Source: Microvelia longipes
Taxonomy: Eukaryota > Arthropoda > Insecta > Hemiptera > Veliidae
Length of the DNA: 64,000 nucleotides
NCBI GenBank assembly: GCA_018340805.1
Contig: JACMZG010001908.1
Location: 12,868,644 to 12,932,643, forward strand
Direction of reading: 5' to 3'
The notes beneath the pieces were generated by a model, which was given only the letters and a program-made list of their open reading frames with translations, made no database searches and was not told the DNA's origin. Positions 43,801-55,731 of the stretch are shown here, in pieces (the first letter of the stretch is position 1; the number at the start of each line of letters is the position of its first letter). Both the position numbers and the translations under genes were made by a program.

Positions 43801-46800
43801 TTTTCATTAAATGTCAACCTTTCAGAATCCACTGATCCAAAAAATTTAATAAAATGTTTGGATTGTACATTTAATGTAAACACTCTACAGCTCATACAAT
43901 TTGAATAAAACTTTACACAAACATTAAGTCAGAGAAGAGGAAGAAATGATTAGATTTTGGGGCTAATACAAGACAGCATATCAAAATGATGTCTCTTAAA
44001 ACTTTGTTTTAAAAAAAACCTGGTAGCAAAATCTTGTTTCATGATTGGCAGGTTGTTTTAACTAGCTCTTTATTGGTTTTAAATTTTAGAAACAAATTAT
44101 AAAAGAAAAGGAGAGGGGAGATACAGGACTAGTGTATCCATGGGCATTTATAGTTTTTTTTTTAAAAAAAACTCTGACTCATACAGGGCTTGGGTGATGC
44201 ATACACTCTATTCTTCCAATATTGACCCACAATTTTAAGTACTTATTTGTCTTTACTATAGTTATAGGTTCTCTAATCTTGATTTAAGTTTCACACCCCC
44301 AACCTCTTACTTATTTTATTTTTAAGTAAAAATAAGCTCTGTCCACCTTTATTTTTATCTTACATTATGAATGTTTTTTTGAATACATGTTTTTGTAAAT
44401 ACATTAATTCTTTATGTATTCTTATTGATGGACTATGTCTCTACACTTGTTTTTTTTTTATTTTTACTCGAAACAGTAGACTTTTAATTTTATTAATTAA
44501 ACCAAATATAATTAAATAAAACATAAGCAAGATTTTAATATTCAATTTATTTATTTTAGGTCAAAGAGAAGGTGGTTGAATACACAAATTGCACTAGTAT
44601 ATCTCCTCCTTTTATGCAATGTGCTGATGTCATAGCTAACAACTCGAAAAAAGACTGTACTTGCCATGTTCCCTTTACTATTGATGTTGACATGAAAGTA
44701 AGCTATTATCTCTCCATTTTTGCTTCCCTATCTCCTATGATAGAAAGGGGAAGTATTGTTAAGAGTAAAATAAGATTAATTAAGTACAGAAAGTGCTTGT
44801 GGATTAATTTAAGTGGTTGATTAATTTAAGAAGTTGACAAACCTTTAGATATTATAGTTAGATATTATAGATATTATAATTAGTTGACAGCATGGGGAAA
44901 TAGTGTTGAGGAACCAATGAGATTGGCCTGATATGAAATTGTGGGTGTGGTATAACACCTAGGACTAACCTGATTGGCTCCCTTGTATTATTTTCCACAC
45001 TCTCAACTGATTATAAACGTTTGTTATACTTTAAGTATTGATAATTCAGAATCCTTTCTGTCACATGGAGTCAACTTCACCGAACCAATTTGATAAATGA
45101 ACCATTATCTGAATTTGTGGCAATAAAACTAAGTTGCTATCTGTCATTTATGAAGTAAGGAAAGAGGTGCAAGTTCCTCTATACCAGTGTTTCCCAACCT
45201 GTGGTCTGTAAGGAGGTTTTAAGTTGTCTATGGATTATTTTAAGGTTTTAAGAACATTAAAAAAGTGAAAGGTACATTAGATTCTAAGGATTTTTGCTAA
45301 CTAGGTAGACTATAAAGTTGGTAGAAAACTCTTATTACAATCTTAAAAATGTTTAATCCATATTTTACCCATAGTTTATTTATTTATATTTTGTTAAAAC
45401 TTCAGTACACAAAATATGTGACATTAAGTACTAAATTAATTGGCCTAAACTCGTCTCTTTGCAAGAGGTAAAAGGAGTTTCAGACATTTATTTTCCCCTA
45501 AATGCCACGCATAGGCACACTCAGAAGGCTATGTTTGCCTTTGTGATAATAACCCAGCCTATATTAATCATAGGATCCCAATAGTAAAGCCATGTGTATA
45601 CTACAGGAGAGAGGGGTTATGATCCAGTAGGTCATTGGAAGATTTCAAATTATTCACATTACGGGCAAACTTCTATAGGTTAGGAACCTTTGCTCTCTGC
45701 ACTTACTATTCATTTAATTTCTACTACTCTTCTTGTTTATTGATTTATGGTTTGTTCGTTTTATAGAAAGATGTGTTTATTTACTATGGTCTGTCGAATT
45801 TCTATCAAAATCATCGAAGGTATGTCAAGTCACGGGATGATCAGCAGTTATTAGGCAAACTATCAGATACTCCCTCTCCTGATTGTGAACCTTTTGCTAA
45901 GATTGATGGCAAGGTTATAGCTCCGTGTGGCGCCATTGCTAACTCTCTATTTAATGGTATGTTCTTCATTGTTTGGTTATAATTTTAGTCTTAGAATTGA
46001 AAGCCCTGGTGATCAAATGGTTAGAACTATTGCCTCTCAACCAAATAGCCAATCCCAATCAGGACCTCCAGAGTTCTATATGAGGCATAAGAATCTGAAT
46101 GTTTTGTATGAGGTGCATTTATCCAAGCTTTCTAAATCAGTACTATGTCAGGTACTCAAAAAGATCTTTAAGGTAAGATAAAGGATCTATAAGGTACCCT
46201 GTTTTTAGATACAAGTTGGGAACCTAAATTTAGGTTTTTTTAGTAATATTCATTTATTGTGCCCAACCAATAAAAATTGATATGATAGTTTTTATCTTAA
46301 GTTATAGTGGGAAGTGAGGATTTATCTCACAGTGGTTGACAATGAGACTCATAGATTTGTCACCAAACTAATGTCGTACCAAATAACCATATTTCTGTAT
46401 TTGTTTTGATTCTTATTTCTAAAGAAATAAGGTTTGCTAACTAAATCTTTTTATTCAGTTGGTAAGCGAACTATTCAGAAAGTGGCAGAGTTACCTAGCG
46501 CTCATTAAAGTAAATTCTTTATTACTTTAGCTATAAAGTTTTTCCGTAGTCTTTTACTTTTCAGCTATCAAGTACTTATTGATTATACTAAATAAATAAA
46601 AAGAACCTTTATTTACCACATAATACAATTATAAACATATAAAAATATACAATATATTTATTACAAATATATACAATATTATATTATAATTGCTGTTATT
46701 ATTATTTTCACTATACATTCTTTATATATTAATTGTAGATATTTTTTTTGTAATTAAGAATATTTATATTGTTATAAATATATTTATCGTAAATATCCTT

Positions 46801-49800
46801 TATATAAATACAAGAATTTTATTATATTCAGATATATTTCTTACATTAAGTTTTAAATCAAAATTATAATAAATATGAATGGTAAACCCACAAGGAGAAC
46901 CTGAGTGTGGGGGATTACACTTAAGTGTTAACAAAGGTTAAAACAAGGTTAAAAAGAGGCGCAAGTTCCTCTATACTAGTGTTTCCCAACCTGTGGTCTA
47001 TGAGGAGGTTTCAAGTTGTTTACGGATTAATGTAAAGTTTTAAAATATTAAAAAAAATGAGAGGTACATTTTTAAGGTACACTTTGGGTTTGTGTTACTA
47101 AATTTGGTTAAAATATATATTTTTGGAATCAGGAAGGCAAGCGGAAGGATCTCTCCTCCTTGCCCCTCACTTCCATGATCTAAGGAGCCAGCAGAGCAGC
47201 TGATATAAGCATCAGTTTCAGTTTTACATGAATATTTGATAAAATTGCCTATTTCTAAAATAAACACATTTCTGCTGCATATAATTACAATTTACTTCTA
47301 AATTGTGTAATGTAATATTAATTTAGGACCGCCTCCGTGGCCGAGGTCGTTAAGGCGTTAGTCTTTACACTGACCTTTGACACCACGGAGGTCTGGGGTT
47401 CGCATCCCAGGTTATGCTCTCAGTTTATATAAAGTTATTGTTTAGATAAATTATCGCCAACTTTAGAAAACACTTTGAGTGTAACGGTTGCTACTACCAC
47501 CCGAGGTGGTTCCCGCAGGGTTTATCCCTGATGCGCCGTAAGGCTCTAAACAGGCATTATTATTATTATTATAATATTAATTTAATTGTTTCATATATTT
47601 ACACTATGGGAATAAATCATTACATATTTTTTTAATGATTAGAGAAGCCTACAATTTACCCTATGATATCTCTGTATTTATTCGCTTATCAGTTGGATTT
47701 TGTGTCTTTCAATTCCAGATACAATGGAAATCTACAATTATGCTATGTCTAAGCCGATTCCTCTTTTGAAAACTGGCATTGCTTGGGATTCAGACAAAAA
47801 TATTAAATTTAGGAACCCACCTGGAAAAATTGAAGATGGTTTGTACTTTATTTGTAGGTTTTTTTTATTATAAGGTTACACTATATTAAAATATTAGGTG
47901 TGTGTAAATATAACTAATGTAAACTATCAGAAAAAAGGCCTTATATTACATTTTTGTGTAATTTCTTTGTGAAATTTTGTTGGTTAGATGATGGACTGTG
48001 TTCAGTCTAACAAAAATATGTGTTAATATATAAGTAAATATATTATATAACATAATTGTAATAGTAATATATAGCATTTCTTATATATAGTAATATTATA
48101 TAAGTATTATATTATATAAATAAAAGTATGTGTATGTATTTCTAGACTAAATAAAGATAAATAAAGATATATCTTATAAAATATTTATTTTTTCTTTATA
48201 ATATTTTTTAATGAGTTACATTAAATAACATAATTTAAAATAAGTTATGCGTTTGGGTGTTTAAAAGACAAAATGAAAATTTAGATGTTTTATTTAAACA
48301 ACATTTTGTCTCTTAAGCGCCCAAACACATAACTTATACTTATTATGGAGACCAATGCAGTTGATTATAATTTAAAATTTTTAGCATAATAGAGTATTAG
48401 CAAATTGAAGAGCACTGTCTTGAGGATTACAGGTACTCAATAAAAATGTGGAGACAGCTTATCTATATCTTTTTAAAGTCAGTTATTTGTGTATAACTTA
48501 CTTACTCATATAAGCCAAGTATTTTTTGAATTTCCACAATTTTTATAAATTTTAAATACTGGTTTTGTTGTAGATTTTGCTGGCTATGCAAAGCCAATAG
48601 CATGGTCCAAACCTGTCTACCTGTTAGACACTGAAGACCCATCTAATAATGGGTTCCAGAATGAAGATTTTATTGTCTGGATGAGAACGGCTGCTCTGCC
48701 CAGCTTCAGGAAGCTCTATCGCAGGGTGGATCACTCCATGGAAGGCTACAAGAATGGACTCTCTAGAGGCAACTACTCTCTCTATGTTCATTATAGTCAG
48801 TGTTCATTTCATAGCTTCTTTATTTTAGCAATGAGGAAGATGCATAAATTTTAACCTATGGTTTTTTTTGTTTTGTTTGGTTAATCGAGGTAAGAAAAAA
48901 TGTATTTCACAGAAACAAAATGAAAATATTAATTGTACAAATTTTTATGACCAATTAAACAAATTTAATATTTAAAAAAGTAAGATTCGCGGCAAAAAGC
49001 TCTTACGTCACTTGGGTTGTTGAGTTGATTGGTTCATTTCAAATCTCAAGGTCAATGTTAAAAGTAACAAATGTTCAAAAACCCTTTTTTAGTTATACCA
49101 GTTTTAATTGTATTGCGAGTTTTTTTTAAGCCTGCAATGCTCAAAATTATCATACAAACCTGAATCTAAAATGTTTTAGGCAAAGCCGTTCGGATATCAG
49201 TAAAAAAGAAAGTTTTACTTGATTGTTGTTTACCTTACGTTTTGTTTAAATTATGATATTATTGCTTAGAATTGGGGTAAATAGTTATTATTTTATTAGT
49301 TTGCCCTATCTTTTGTAAAAAAAACACGTGGATAATTGTTAGTTTTAAATTATTTTTGTTCAAATTAAGTACATACATTTATCATTTTACAGTTGGGAGG
49401 AGTGAATCCGATTTTGAAGCAATATTCGGCATTAAGATTACTAAAACAATAGCTCTATTGATGCCTTTTTTTTTATTAAAGTTAGTACATATTAATTAAA
49501 CAATAACTATTTCCTCAAACTCAATGTAATAATTTCATAAACTAGACAAAAAGTAGGGTGAGTAACAAGCACTTGAAAATTTATCACTGATAGTTTATTA
49601 TGTGCAAAAAACATTTTAAAACACAAAATTACCACTAATATTTCCTTTTAATTATTTAAAATAGCATAAATAATTATAATATTTTTAAATATTATAAATA
49701 AAAGTTGAAATACATTGATAACACATAAATTATTGTTATCAGATGTGATAAGAGTGATTTCCCGCCAGAACTTGAGTTTAATAAAAAAACTGTGAAGCGG

Positions 49801-52800
49801 TTTTGCAATAGAATAAAGCAGGATTCTGAAAGCAACAAATGATAACCACGAAAAGTTTCTAAATACATCTGCTGTGGTGCGATATGGTCTCGCCTTGAAC
49901 AACACGCCCCAACAACAACAGTAAATTTTAAAAATAATTGGATCACTCTAAAAAAATGTTGCTAAATTTTTTAGCAAATTTATAAAAAGTGCTATTATTC
50001 ATGAAATTTAATATACTTTTAAATAAAAATATATTTGGTAAACATGCATCTTCCTCATTTATTTTATTAAATAAATAATATTTTTATTGTTTGACATTTT
50101 CATACGTATAAAATAGTCAAATAGGGCTTAATTAAAATGTCATATTTTGCTCATCTTAAATAATTCTAATATTTAAAATTGTGGCATTATTACAAAGGTG
50201 TTTTTTACAAAATGTATTTTCATAATCAATATTTAACTATTGTGTTTATGGTTGAGTCTGACAAAGCAAGGAGTGCTGTATATTATTAGTGTATTAATAG
50301 GGTTTCATTAAGATTTAGTTTTCTATATACAGCTGCACCTTAGTGCCTAATACAACATAATTATCCTAAAAATGTAGTAATAGGGCCTCCTACATCTTCT
50401 AAAGTGTAAGAGGCACTGTTTAGTGTGTGTACCTACGCAGTAAGTATACCCATAGGTACTACCTAGGTAGTATAAATAGAAAGTGTACAAAAACTGTAAT
50501 CTTATTAATACTTATGTGTGTTCCCATAATACTAGATGACAATTAGTTTAGGGCACAGATTTCATTAGAAAATTAACTATATTTCACTAGTTTAGGACTT
50601 GGAAATATAGTTGGTTTAGGAACTATATTTAATCCGAGTCTCATCTTCCCCTGCCTTACATTGCTTCCTTTGGTGTTCCTAAAGGTTCTATACTCGGTTC
50701 CCTTCTATTCCCATTGTTTGTTAATGACATCACTAACTACCTTACAAACTGTTTCGTTTGTAATTTTATTTGTTTGATTTTTGATCTCATATTTAAATTG
50801 TTTCTCATTGATTTATTTTTTTAAATTATTATTTAATATTTGTTTCCATTTCTTATCTTGTAATCTATGTATTATCCCTGATGATATATCTATTTCTGTT
50901 ATTTATTTCCTTTACTTCCTCTTTTTATTTATTAAGGAAAAATATACTATATGATAATGTTAAATATACTATATTCGTTAATGTTAGATATACTATGATA
51001 ACGTTAAATTTTGTAATTATTAAGTTTATTTTTATTGCCTTGTTTTGTTCTTGTGTTCTTTTTGTAATTTTGTACTGAGTGCCCTACTTGTAGTTTATCC
51101 CTTTAGGAGCTCATTAGAAATCATTAAATAAATTATTAATTTAAAAAAATTGGTTTAAAGCTTAACAAATTCAGTCTCGTTTTTTCAGGTCCAGCTCCCA
51201 GGACTGTCTAATCTTAAAAAATTGTAAATGTATTTTTCTGTATTTTGCATAAAATTTGTTGTACTGTTTAGATTATGGGGTTGTTGAGTTTGGTGGCTCC
51301 AAGAGGCTAATCATATCTAATACATCGATACTGGGTGGTAAGAATCCATTCCTAGGAATAGCTTACATAGTGGTGGGAGGAGTCTGTCTTTTGCTGGCTC
51401 TAGTTTTCCTCATTATACATATCAAGTGTGGAAAAAAGTAAGTGACCTCAACTTAATCATTAAAATTTAATCACATGTGGATGGCAGAGTCTATCTCATA
51501 CCATCAGATGGTCTACAGATAAATACATAGGCTAATTAGATTAGTCACTAATTAAAAATAAAATAGTTGTTCAAGAGCCAGCCCTAAAAAATGTGACTCA
51601 TTTTATACTACTTCAAACCAAATTTTTCTGAAAATATACCTTAAATTACAAAAGAAAAACATATTCTGCTTATCCAGAGTGGAGCCCTTCATATAAATGC
51701 GTTCGCTCAAAATATTAGAAAATTGTACAAAGTCCAGTTTTCTCTCATTGAGTGGTTCCCTGTGGCTCATGTGCAAAACACGAAGAGAACAATGATATAT
51801 ACCTCTGTTCTCAATGATATACTACTGGATGGAGAATACAAGGGCTCTTATCATTTTCTGGGTAGCCTAATCGCCTAATGCATGGGTGGTGTCAATTTTT
51901 GTAGTATTGTTTTTTTTTTAATTTATTTTTTAAGGATGGATTACTAATAAAAAAATTAGACAATTTCAAAATGATGGCTTTTGGATCCCTCAAACATCTG
52001 TTGAAAATAGTTAAAACCACCGATGTTTGGTATCTTTCACATACGCCCATGCAAAAAAATAGTTTTGAAAATTGAGTGGGATATCTAATTTTAGGTATTG
52101 ATAATTAGACCAAAATTCTGTGTCACACTAAATGATGGCCATAACCCTCCTCTAATAACCAAAATAATAATTTAGACAATTTATTGTGAGATAAGTTCAT
52201 TATTTACTTGTGGATATATCCTTTTAAAATACAATTTTCTATAATACAAACTGATACAATAAAAAAGAACCAAGAAAGCATATTCTCGTTACTCCCTAAT
52301 AGAAAACATTTTACCCAAGCAATTTACTTAAATGTATTGTAATGCACACAACAAGTCAGCTATTTTAAATGTAATTTTTATTTGTTTTCATGTAATAACA
52401 TTATTAATTCTTTGCATTTGATGGCAAGCGAAGCTAGCCTTGGTATGAATACATTGTATTAGTAAATATGCTGTATTAATACAACTACAGTATTAAGATT
52501 ATACCTGCACAGCACAGCATTATTTGCACTCAGTTTATGCTGATTTAAAAAAAAAATTGAACAAAAAATTGGTGGCTTACAGTGATCGATTCAGTGCTCC
52601 AAAATACATAAATGAAGACCTTTTTCCTCAGCAAACATTTTTAACCTTTTTACTTTTTTATTAATTTTGCTGACTCAGCCAACCGGGTTAATGATGTCAT
52701 ACTTTTCAATAGGGTTCTTATCCTCCCAAAGGTTGATTTTTGTACCAAGTTTGATTTGAAATATTTACTCTAAATTATTATATTTACTCTAAAACAGTAT

Positions 52801-54441
52801 AAAATAAGTAGGTGAGCAAAACAGGGGCATGAGAAATTATACACAGGCAATTTTTTATATACTTGCAGATGAGCAATGCAAGACATGCATTTAATTTTAA
52901 TATAATAATAATAATCTATATTTGTTTTAAGAAATTACATTTCTTCTACAAATGGTGTTTCTTAGAATTTATATACATAAATAATAACACAGAAAAATAC
53001 ATAGAAAAACTATGATTAATAGCTCTAAACTTGTAAATAAGAAAATTAATTGAATATTCTTCAAAATTTTAATATAAAAAACAAAAAGCAAAATTAAGAA
53101 AAACTTGATTAAATTTGAAAAAAAAAAATAGAATAAAATTAATAAAAACTTCGTAAGTTTCAAACGAAACTTAATTTCTTGAAGAGAACATTCTATTTAA
53201 TGTTAAATATATTAGATTAAATTTAAATTTAGAGTTAATATTTAATAAATTAAGATTGCTCTCCGGGAAAAAGGATAAAAGGGCACGGTGTGGATTGTAG
53301 TAAGGACAGTGATTTAAATGAGTCAGAGTCATTTAATTTTATAAGAAAGCATTTAACAACATTTCATGAAACTAAGGCAAGCGAAGTGTGCCCAAAAGAT
53401 GTAATTGCATGACTAGGGATGAGTTTGATTGAATTTCTTCTTGCTTTAAACTGTGGCGAACAAATCAAGCACAAAGGCTGTAATTGTATAACTGTTGATG
53501 AATTCAATTGAATTTCTACTCAAATTAAACTATAGCCGAGCAAAGTGAGTCTGAGGCTCCGGGTTGTTATTTTAGCTACATGACTGTATTTATAGTAGTT
53601 TAACTGTTTTTCTGTGAGTAGTTTGTCCCTCATTTTGTTAGTATCTAAGAAACTCTGATGAATTCTTGCAGAGCAAGTACTTAACTTTTTTAAAGAGGTT
53701 TTCATATGTGATATTTTTACGACTCCCTATAAACATAAGTGATAATTCTTTTCTAAAATGTAGTCTGTGACTTTTCAAAATATTATTTGTATTTTTTTTA
53801 ACACAGTCAAAAAAGAAAATAAAACAAAAAAAAATTTTTTTAATTGTTAAAATTTATTCCTTTGTTTCTGTATTGAAATTTAGTATTATGTTTTTTTGTA
53901 TTTTGTAGTTCTTCTTTCCATTTCTTCAAAATGTAGTGCTATTCAACTTTTAGTTCCTTTTTTCTTTTTGTTTATAATATAGTCTCATATTATTTTGTCA
54001 TGGTGTTGGCTTGTGTAGTTTTTTAACTCTTAAGTGTTGTCTTAACCATATTTTATCATGGAATACATCTTCTATTTGAACTTTATTAAACAAAATTCAC
54101 TTTATATCATTTGATACTACCGAGTTTTGCAAAACATGAATAGTTGACACAATATAATTGTGCGAGAGACACCTAGGAAATGTAACAAGCAAACACTATG
54201 TCGAGCCATGAATGGAGATGACATCATGTCGAGCTATCAATGATGACGAATGTTGAATGATGGAACAGTTCCCATGTGTAGCATTGCATTTGCTTGTTAC
54301 ATTTCCTAGGTGTCTCTCGCACAATTATATTGTGTCAGAAATTCACTTTTTCAAATTTGAAGTCTGATACATTGTTATTTTTATTTCTGTTACAGTGCTA
54401 CTGAAGTACTAAATGTCAACCCCAACACACCATACCAATAA
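40867..54441 (+). CDS. TMEM30A: TMEM30A / CDC50A, P4-ATPase flippase beta subunit
   Basis: Complete eight-exon gene, 352 residues (human CDC50A 361). Exons: 40867-40909, 43473-43606, 44560-44697, 45767-45956, 47719-47838, 48574-48795, 51272-51437 and 54396-54441 (TAA); together 1,059 bases in one frame, all introns GT/AG. CDC50 proteins bind P4-ATPases, carry them out of the ER and are needed for flipping phosphatidylserine and other lipids across membranes. Seen here: a short cytosolic N-terminus with [12 protein letters not shown] leading into TM1 (about 30-56, ending [11 protein letters not shown]); a large ectodomain with paired cysteines ([34 protein letters not shown]) and conserved [27 protein letters not shown] and SLYVHYNYGV; and TM2 (about 308-333). 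N-glycosylation sequons include NCT, NNS, NYS and NTS. Donors of exons 2 (GTTGGT) and 6 (GTCAGT) are weak but are required by frame and homology. Confidence 0.96.
42285..42500 (-). repeat. Possible truncated retroposon 3' end (TMEM30A intron 1)
   Basis: Read on the minus strand this ends in AAATAAAGAATTTATTTAAA after an A-poor UTR-like stretch, the look of a 5'-truncated LINE tail. A similar arrangement, sharing AAACCCACAAGG, lies at 46590-46930. No coding remnant. Confidence 0.4.
42895..43040 (+). repeat. Interspersed element R3, left-end fragment
   Basis: TTTTTACTTTTCCTCATTTA then TACTGTAAGTATAG, TATTGTGTTTGCA and GATCTCCTGAAG align with 21758-21880. This is the left end of element R3 only, inside TMEM30A intron 1. 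Confidence 0.65.
44883..45007. mobile_element. MITE, 125 bp, in TMEM30A intron 3
   Basis: The left end GTTGACAGCATGGGGAAATA then GTGTTGAGGAACCAATGAG is an imperfect inverted repeat of the right end, which reads CTGATTGGCTCCCTTGTATT then ATTTTCCACACTCTCAAC. A half copy lies at 39828-39885. Non-coding. Confidence 0.65.
45168..45290 (+). repeat. hAT-like terminal repeat, copy A
   Basis: AAAGAGGTGCAAGTTCCTCT then CAGTGTTTCCCAACCTGTGG and GGAGGTTTTAAGTTG. The CAGTGTTTCCCAACC word is typical of hAT transposon ends. A matching copy lies at 46960-47075. Since the bases before CAGTG are also shared, the two copies belong to a larger repeat. A possible opposite end (GGTTAGGAACCTTTG) is at about 45678. 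Confidence 0.55.
45985..46180 (+). repeat. tRNA-derived SINE, family 2, copy C
   Basis: TGGTGATCAAATGGTTAGAA (A-box region) and CCCAATCAGGACCTCCAGAG, then a 3' block TACTATGTCAGGTACTCAAA and AAGATC, in the same order as the copies at 20204 and 21130. It begins about 30 bp after the donor of TMEM30A exon 4. The frame open through it is not a gene. Confidence 0.7.
46590..46930 (-). repeat. Possible truncated retroposon 3' end (TMEM30A intron 4)
   Basis: On the minus strand it ends ...TAAATAAAGGTTCTTTTTAT then TTATTTA. It shares AAACCCACAAGG with 42285-42500. Very AT-rich, no coding remnant. Confidence 0.35.
46960..47075 (+). repeat. hAT-like terminal repeat, copy B
   Basis: AAAGAGGCGCAAGTTCCTCT then ACTAGTGTTTCCCAACCTGT and GAGGAGGTTTCAAGTTG match 45168-45290 in the same orientation with few changes. 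Confidence 0.6.
47328..47575 (+). repeat. tRNA-derived SINE, family 1, copy B
   Basis: Head GCCTCCGTGGCCGAGGTCGT then TAAGGCG (A-box region), B box GGTTCGCATCC at 47397-47407, body ATTATCGCCAACTTTAGAAA ... GTGGTTCCCGCAGGGTTTAT, CCCTGATGCGCCGTAAGGCT and a final (ATT)n tail. It is better preserved than copy A at 5574. It lies in TMEM30A intron 4, about 145 bp before exon 5. Confidence 0.9.
48238..48340. repeat. Inverted repeat (~35-bp arms) in TMEM30A intron 5
   Basis: TAAGTTATGCGTTTGGGTGT then TTAAAAGACAAAATG (48241-48275) is inverted at 48302-48336 with about five mismatches around a ~27-bp loop. Likely a small foldback MITE. Confidence 0.7.
50640..51130 (+). mobile_element. LINE remnant (reverse-transcriptase fragment) in TMEM30A intron 6
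   Basis: From about 50667 one frame reads [20 protein letters not shown] then ITNYLTNC, the G-V-P-x-G-S-x-L-G-P-L-L-F block of Jockey-superfamily RTs. Neither the catalytic FADD box nor other domains are readable. The ~350 bp after it resemble a LINE 3' region ending near AATCATTAAATAAATTATTA at about 51130. A truncated, decayed copy. Confidence 0.7.
52425..52450 (+). repeat. Isolated GCGAAGC-type motif (TMEM30A intron 7)
   Basis: ATGGCAAGCGAAGCTAGCC is a single, slightly changed copy of the motif repeated at 62486-62900. Confidence 0.4.
53330..53705 (+). repeat. Decayed GCGAAGC-motif tandem element (TMEM30A intron 7)
   Basis: Motifs at about 53379 (GGCAAGCGAAGTGTGCCC), 53454 (GGCGAACAAATCAAGC) and 53534 (GCCGAGCAAAGTGAGTC) are spaced by about 75-80 bp. 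The right flank, AGTATCTAAGAAACTC ... GCAAGTACTTAAC, matches the sequence to the right of the main array (AGTATCTGAGAAACCC ... GCAAGCACTTTGAC, 62992-63034). It is therefore the same element as 62480-63055. Confidence 0.65.
54145..54337. mobile_element. MITE with perfect 49-bp inverted ends
   Basis: TGACACAATATAATTGTGCG and its continuation to 54193 is exactly complementary to 54289-54337. The 95-bp interior (TGTCGAGCCATGAATGG, a related TGTCGAGCTATCAATGATG, ...) is non-coding. Identical arms suggest recent activity. It lies 58 bp before the acceptor of the last TMEM30A exon. No clear target duplication. Confidence 0.93.
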
Positions 54442-55459
54442 CTCTACTCTCTCTCTTTCTTTTTAGCTTCTTTTATTTATTTGATTTTCTGTGATATTTA
54501 TTTTTAAAGCTTGATTACTTAATTCATAATGAAAAAAAGTTTTTGTTATTAATTTTAATTTAATTTTGTCAATATTTTTTTATATTGTTTAAAAATAATA
54601 ATTTATTGATCATAAACTTATTTTTATGAGAAAGGTTTTTTGTTTTAATTAACTCCACACTTTAAATAATTATGTGGGCATTATTGTTGAGTAAAGGGTT
54701 TAGGTTTTTGGATTCAACAATTATTCATGAATAGTTAAGCATTGTGTTCAAAGGCATTTCTTATATTTTTGGTTTAAAACTCAAATGTTCCCGTTGATGT
54801 ATTTGTCTCTAGCTTACAAATCATAGGAAAAACATGAAGAATAAAAATATTCCTACTGTTTGTAACATTTGAATAAATCATAAAATATTATAATAATGAT
54901 GATGAGTTTTAAAACTTTACCATTCTTTTAAAAAAGAAATGGGTTTAACAATTTAAGAATGAAAAATATACCTATCTTGAACATTTTATTAACTTAAAAA
55001 ATTGGTTTCTTTTAGTACTTTCTTTAAAATGCTTGCTTCCTAGCTCAACAATCCATTTTTTGGTTAAGTTTTTAATTTTGCTTCATAACTTAAGTCGCAG
55101 AATTTCTTCTTGTTACTCTATTTTTTAGATTTTTCAAAGGAAATTTTCATATTCATCTCATTGGTAAATCAAACTATGTTTATCTTTCTGAAATTAGGAG
55201 AGCACAACATATTTCTCATTTATTTAAAAATGTTATTCAATTTTGAAATGTTTAAAATATTTAGTGTATTTTCTTAGAAAAAATCTAATCTTGGTGGTAA
55301 CCTGCGGACCCTGTTTTTGAGTTTTCATATTAACTCCAAACTGGTTTCATTCTATTCAGAGCCCCAAGAGTAATAATAGTCTGTATGTATGTCCAGTAAA
55401 AGCTTTAAACTTTTAAACAGAGTACTAGTAGAATGAGCGTGAATGGAGTCCATCATAAA
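54442..55459. other. TMEM30A 3' UTR and downstream non-coding sequence
   Basis: AT-rich sequence. Possible poly(A) signals (AATAAA) include one near 54873. No gene recognised. Confidence 0.4.
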
Positions 55460-55731
55460 AAATAAAAGAAAAAAGTCTCTCAACAAAACAAAACTTTATT
55501 GGCAAAGTGCTTTTAACCTAACTAGAGGCCATCATCAGTGCAAAACCGTTGAGATGTTATAGAAGAAGAGGTATAGGTCTTACTAGGTATTAGAGTCAGA
55601 CTCCTAATACCTAGTAAGAAAACATTTCATCTTTAACATCTCATCGGTTTTGCACTCATGATGCCTCTAGTTAGGTTGAAAGTGCTTGCCAATAAAGTTG
55701 TTTTGTGGAAAGACTTCTTTTCTTTATTATT
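55460..55731. mobile_element. Foldback element, ~270-bp near-complete palindrome
   Basis: The left arm (AGTCTCTCAACAAAACAAAA, CTTTATTGGCAAAGTGCTTT, ACCTAACTAGAGGC, GTGCAAAACCG, CTTACTAGGTATTAG) is inverted as the right arm (CTAATACCTAGTAAG, CGGTTTTGCAC, GCCTCTAGTTAGGT, AAGTGCTTGCCAATAAAG, AAAGACTT). The apex is GAGTCAGACTC. Arms of about 130 bp differ mostly by short indels. Non-coding. Confidence 0.9.
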
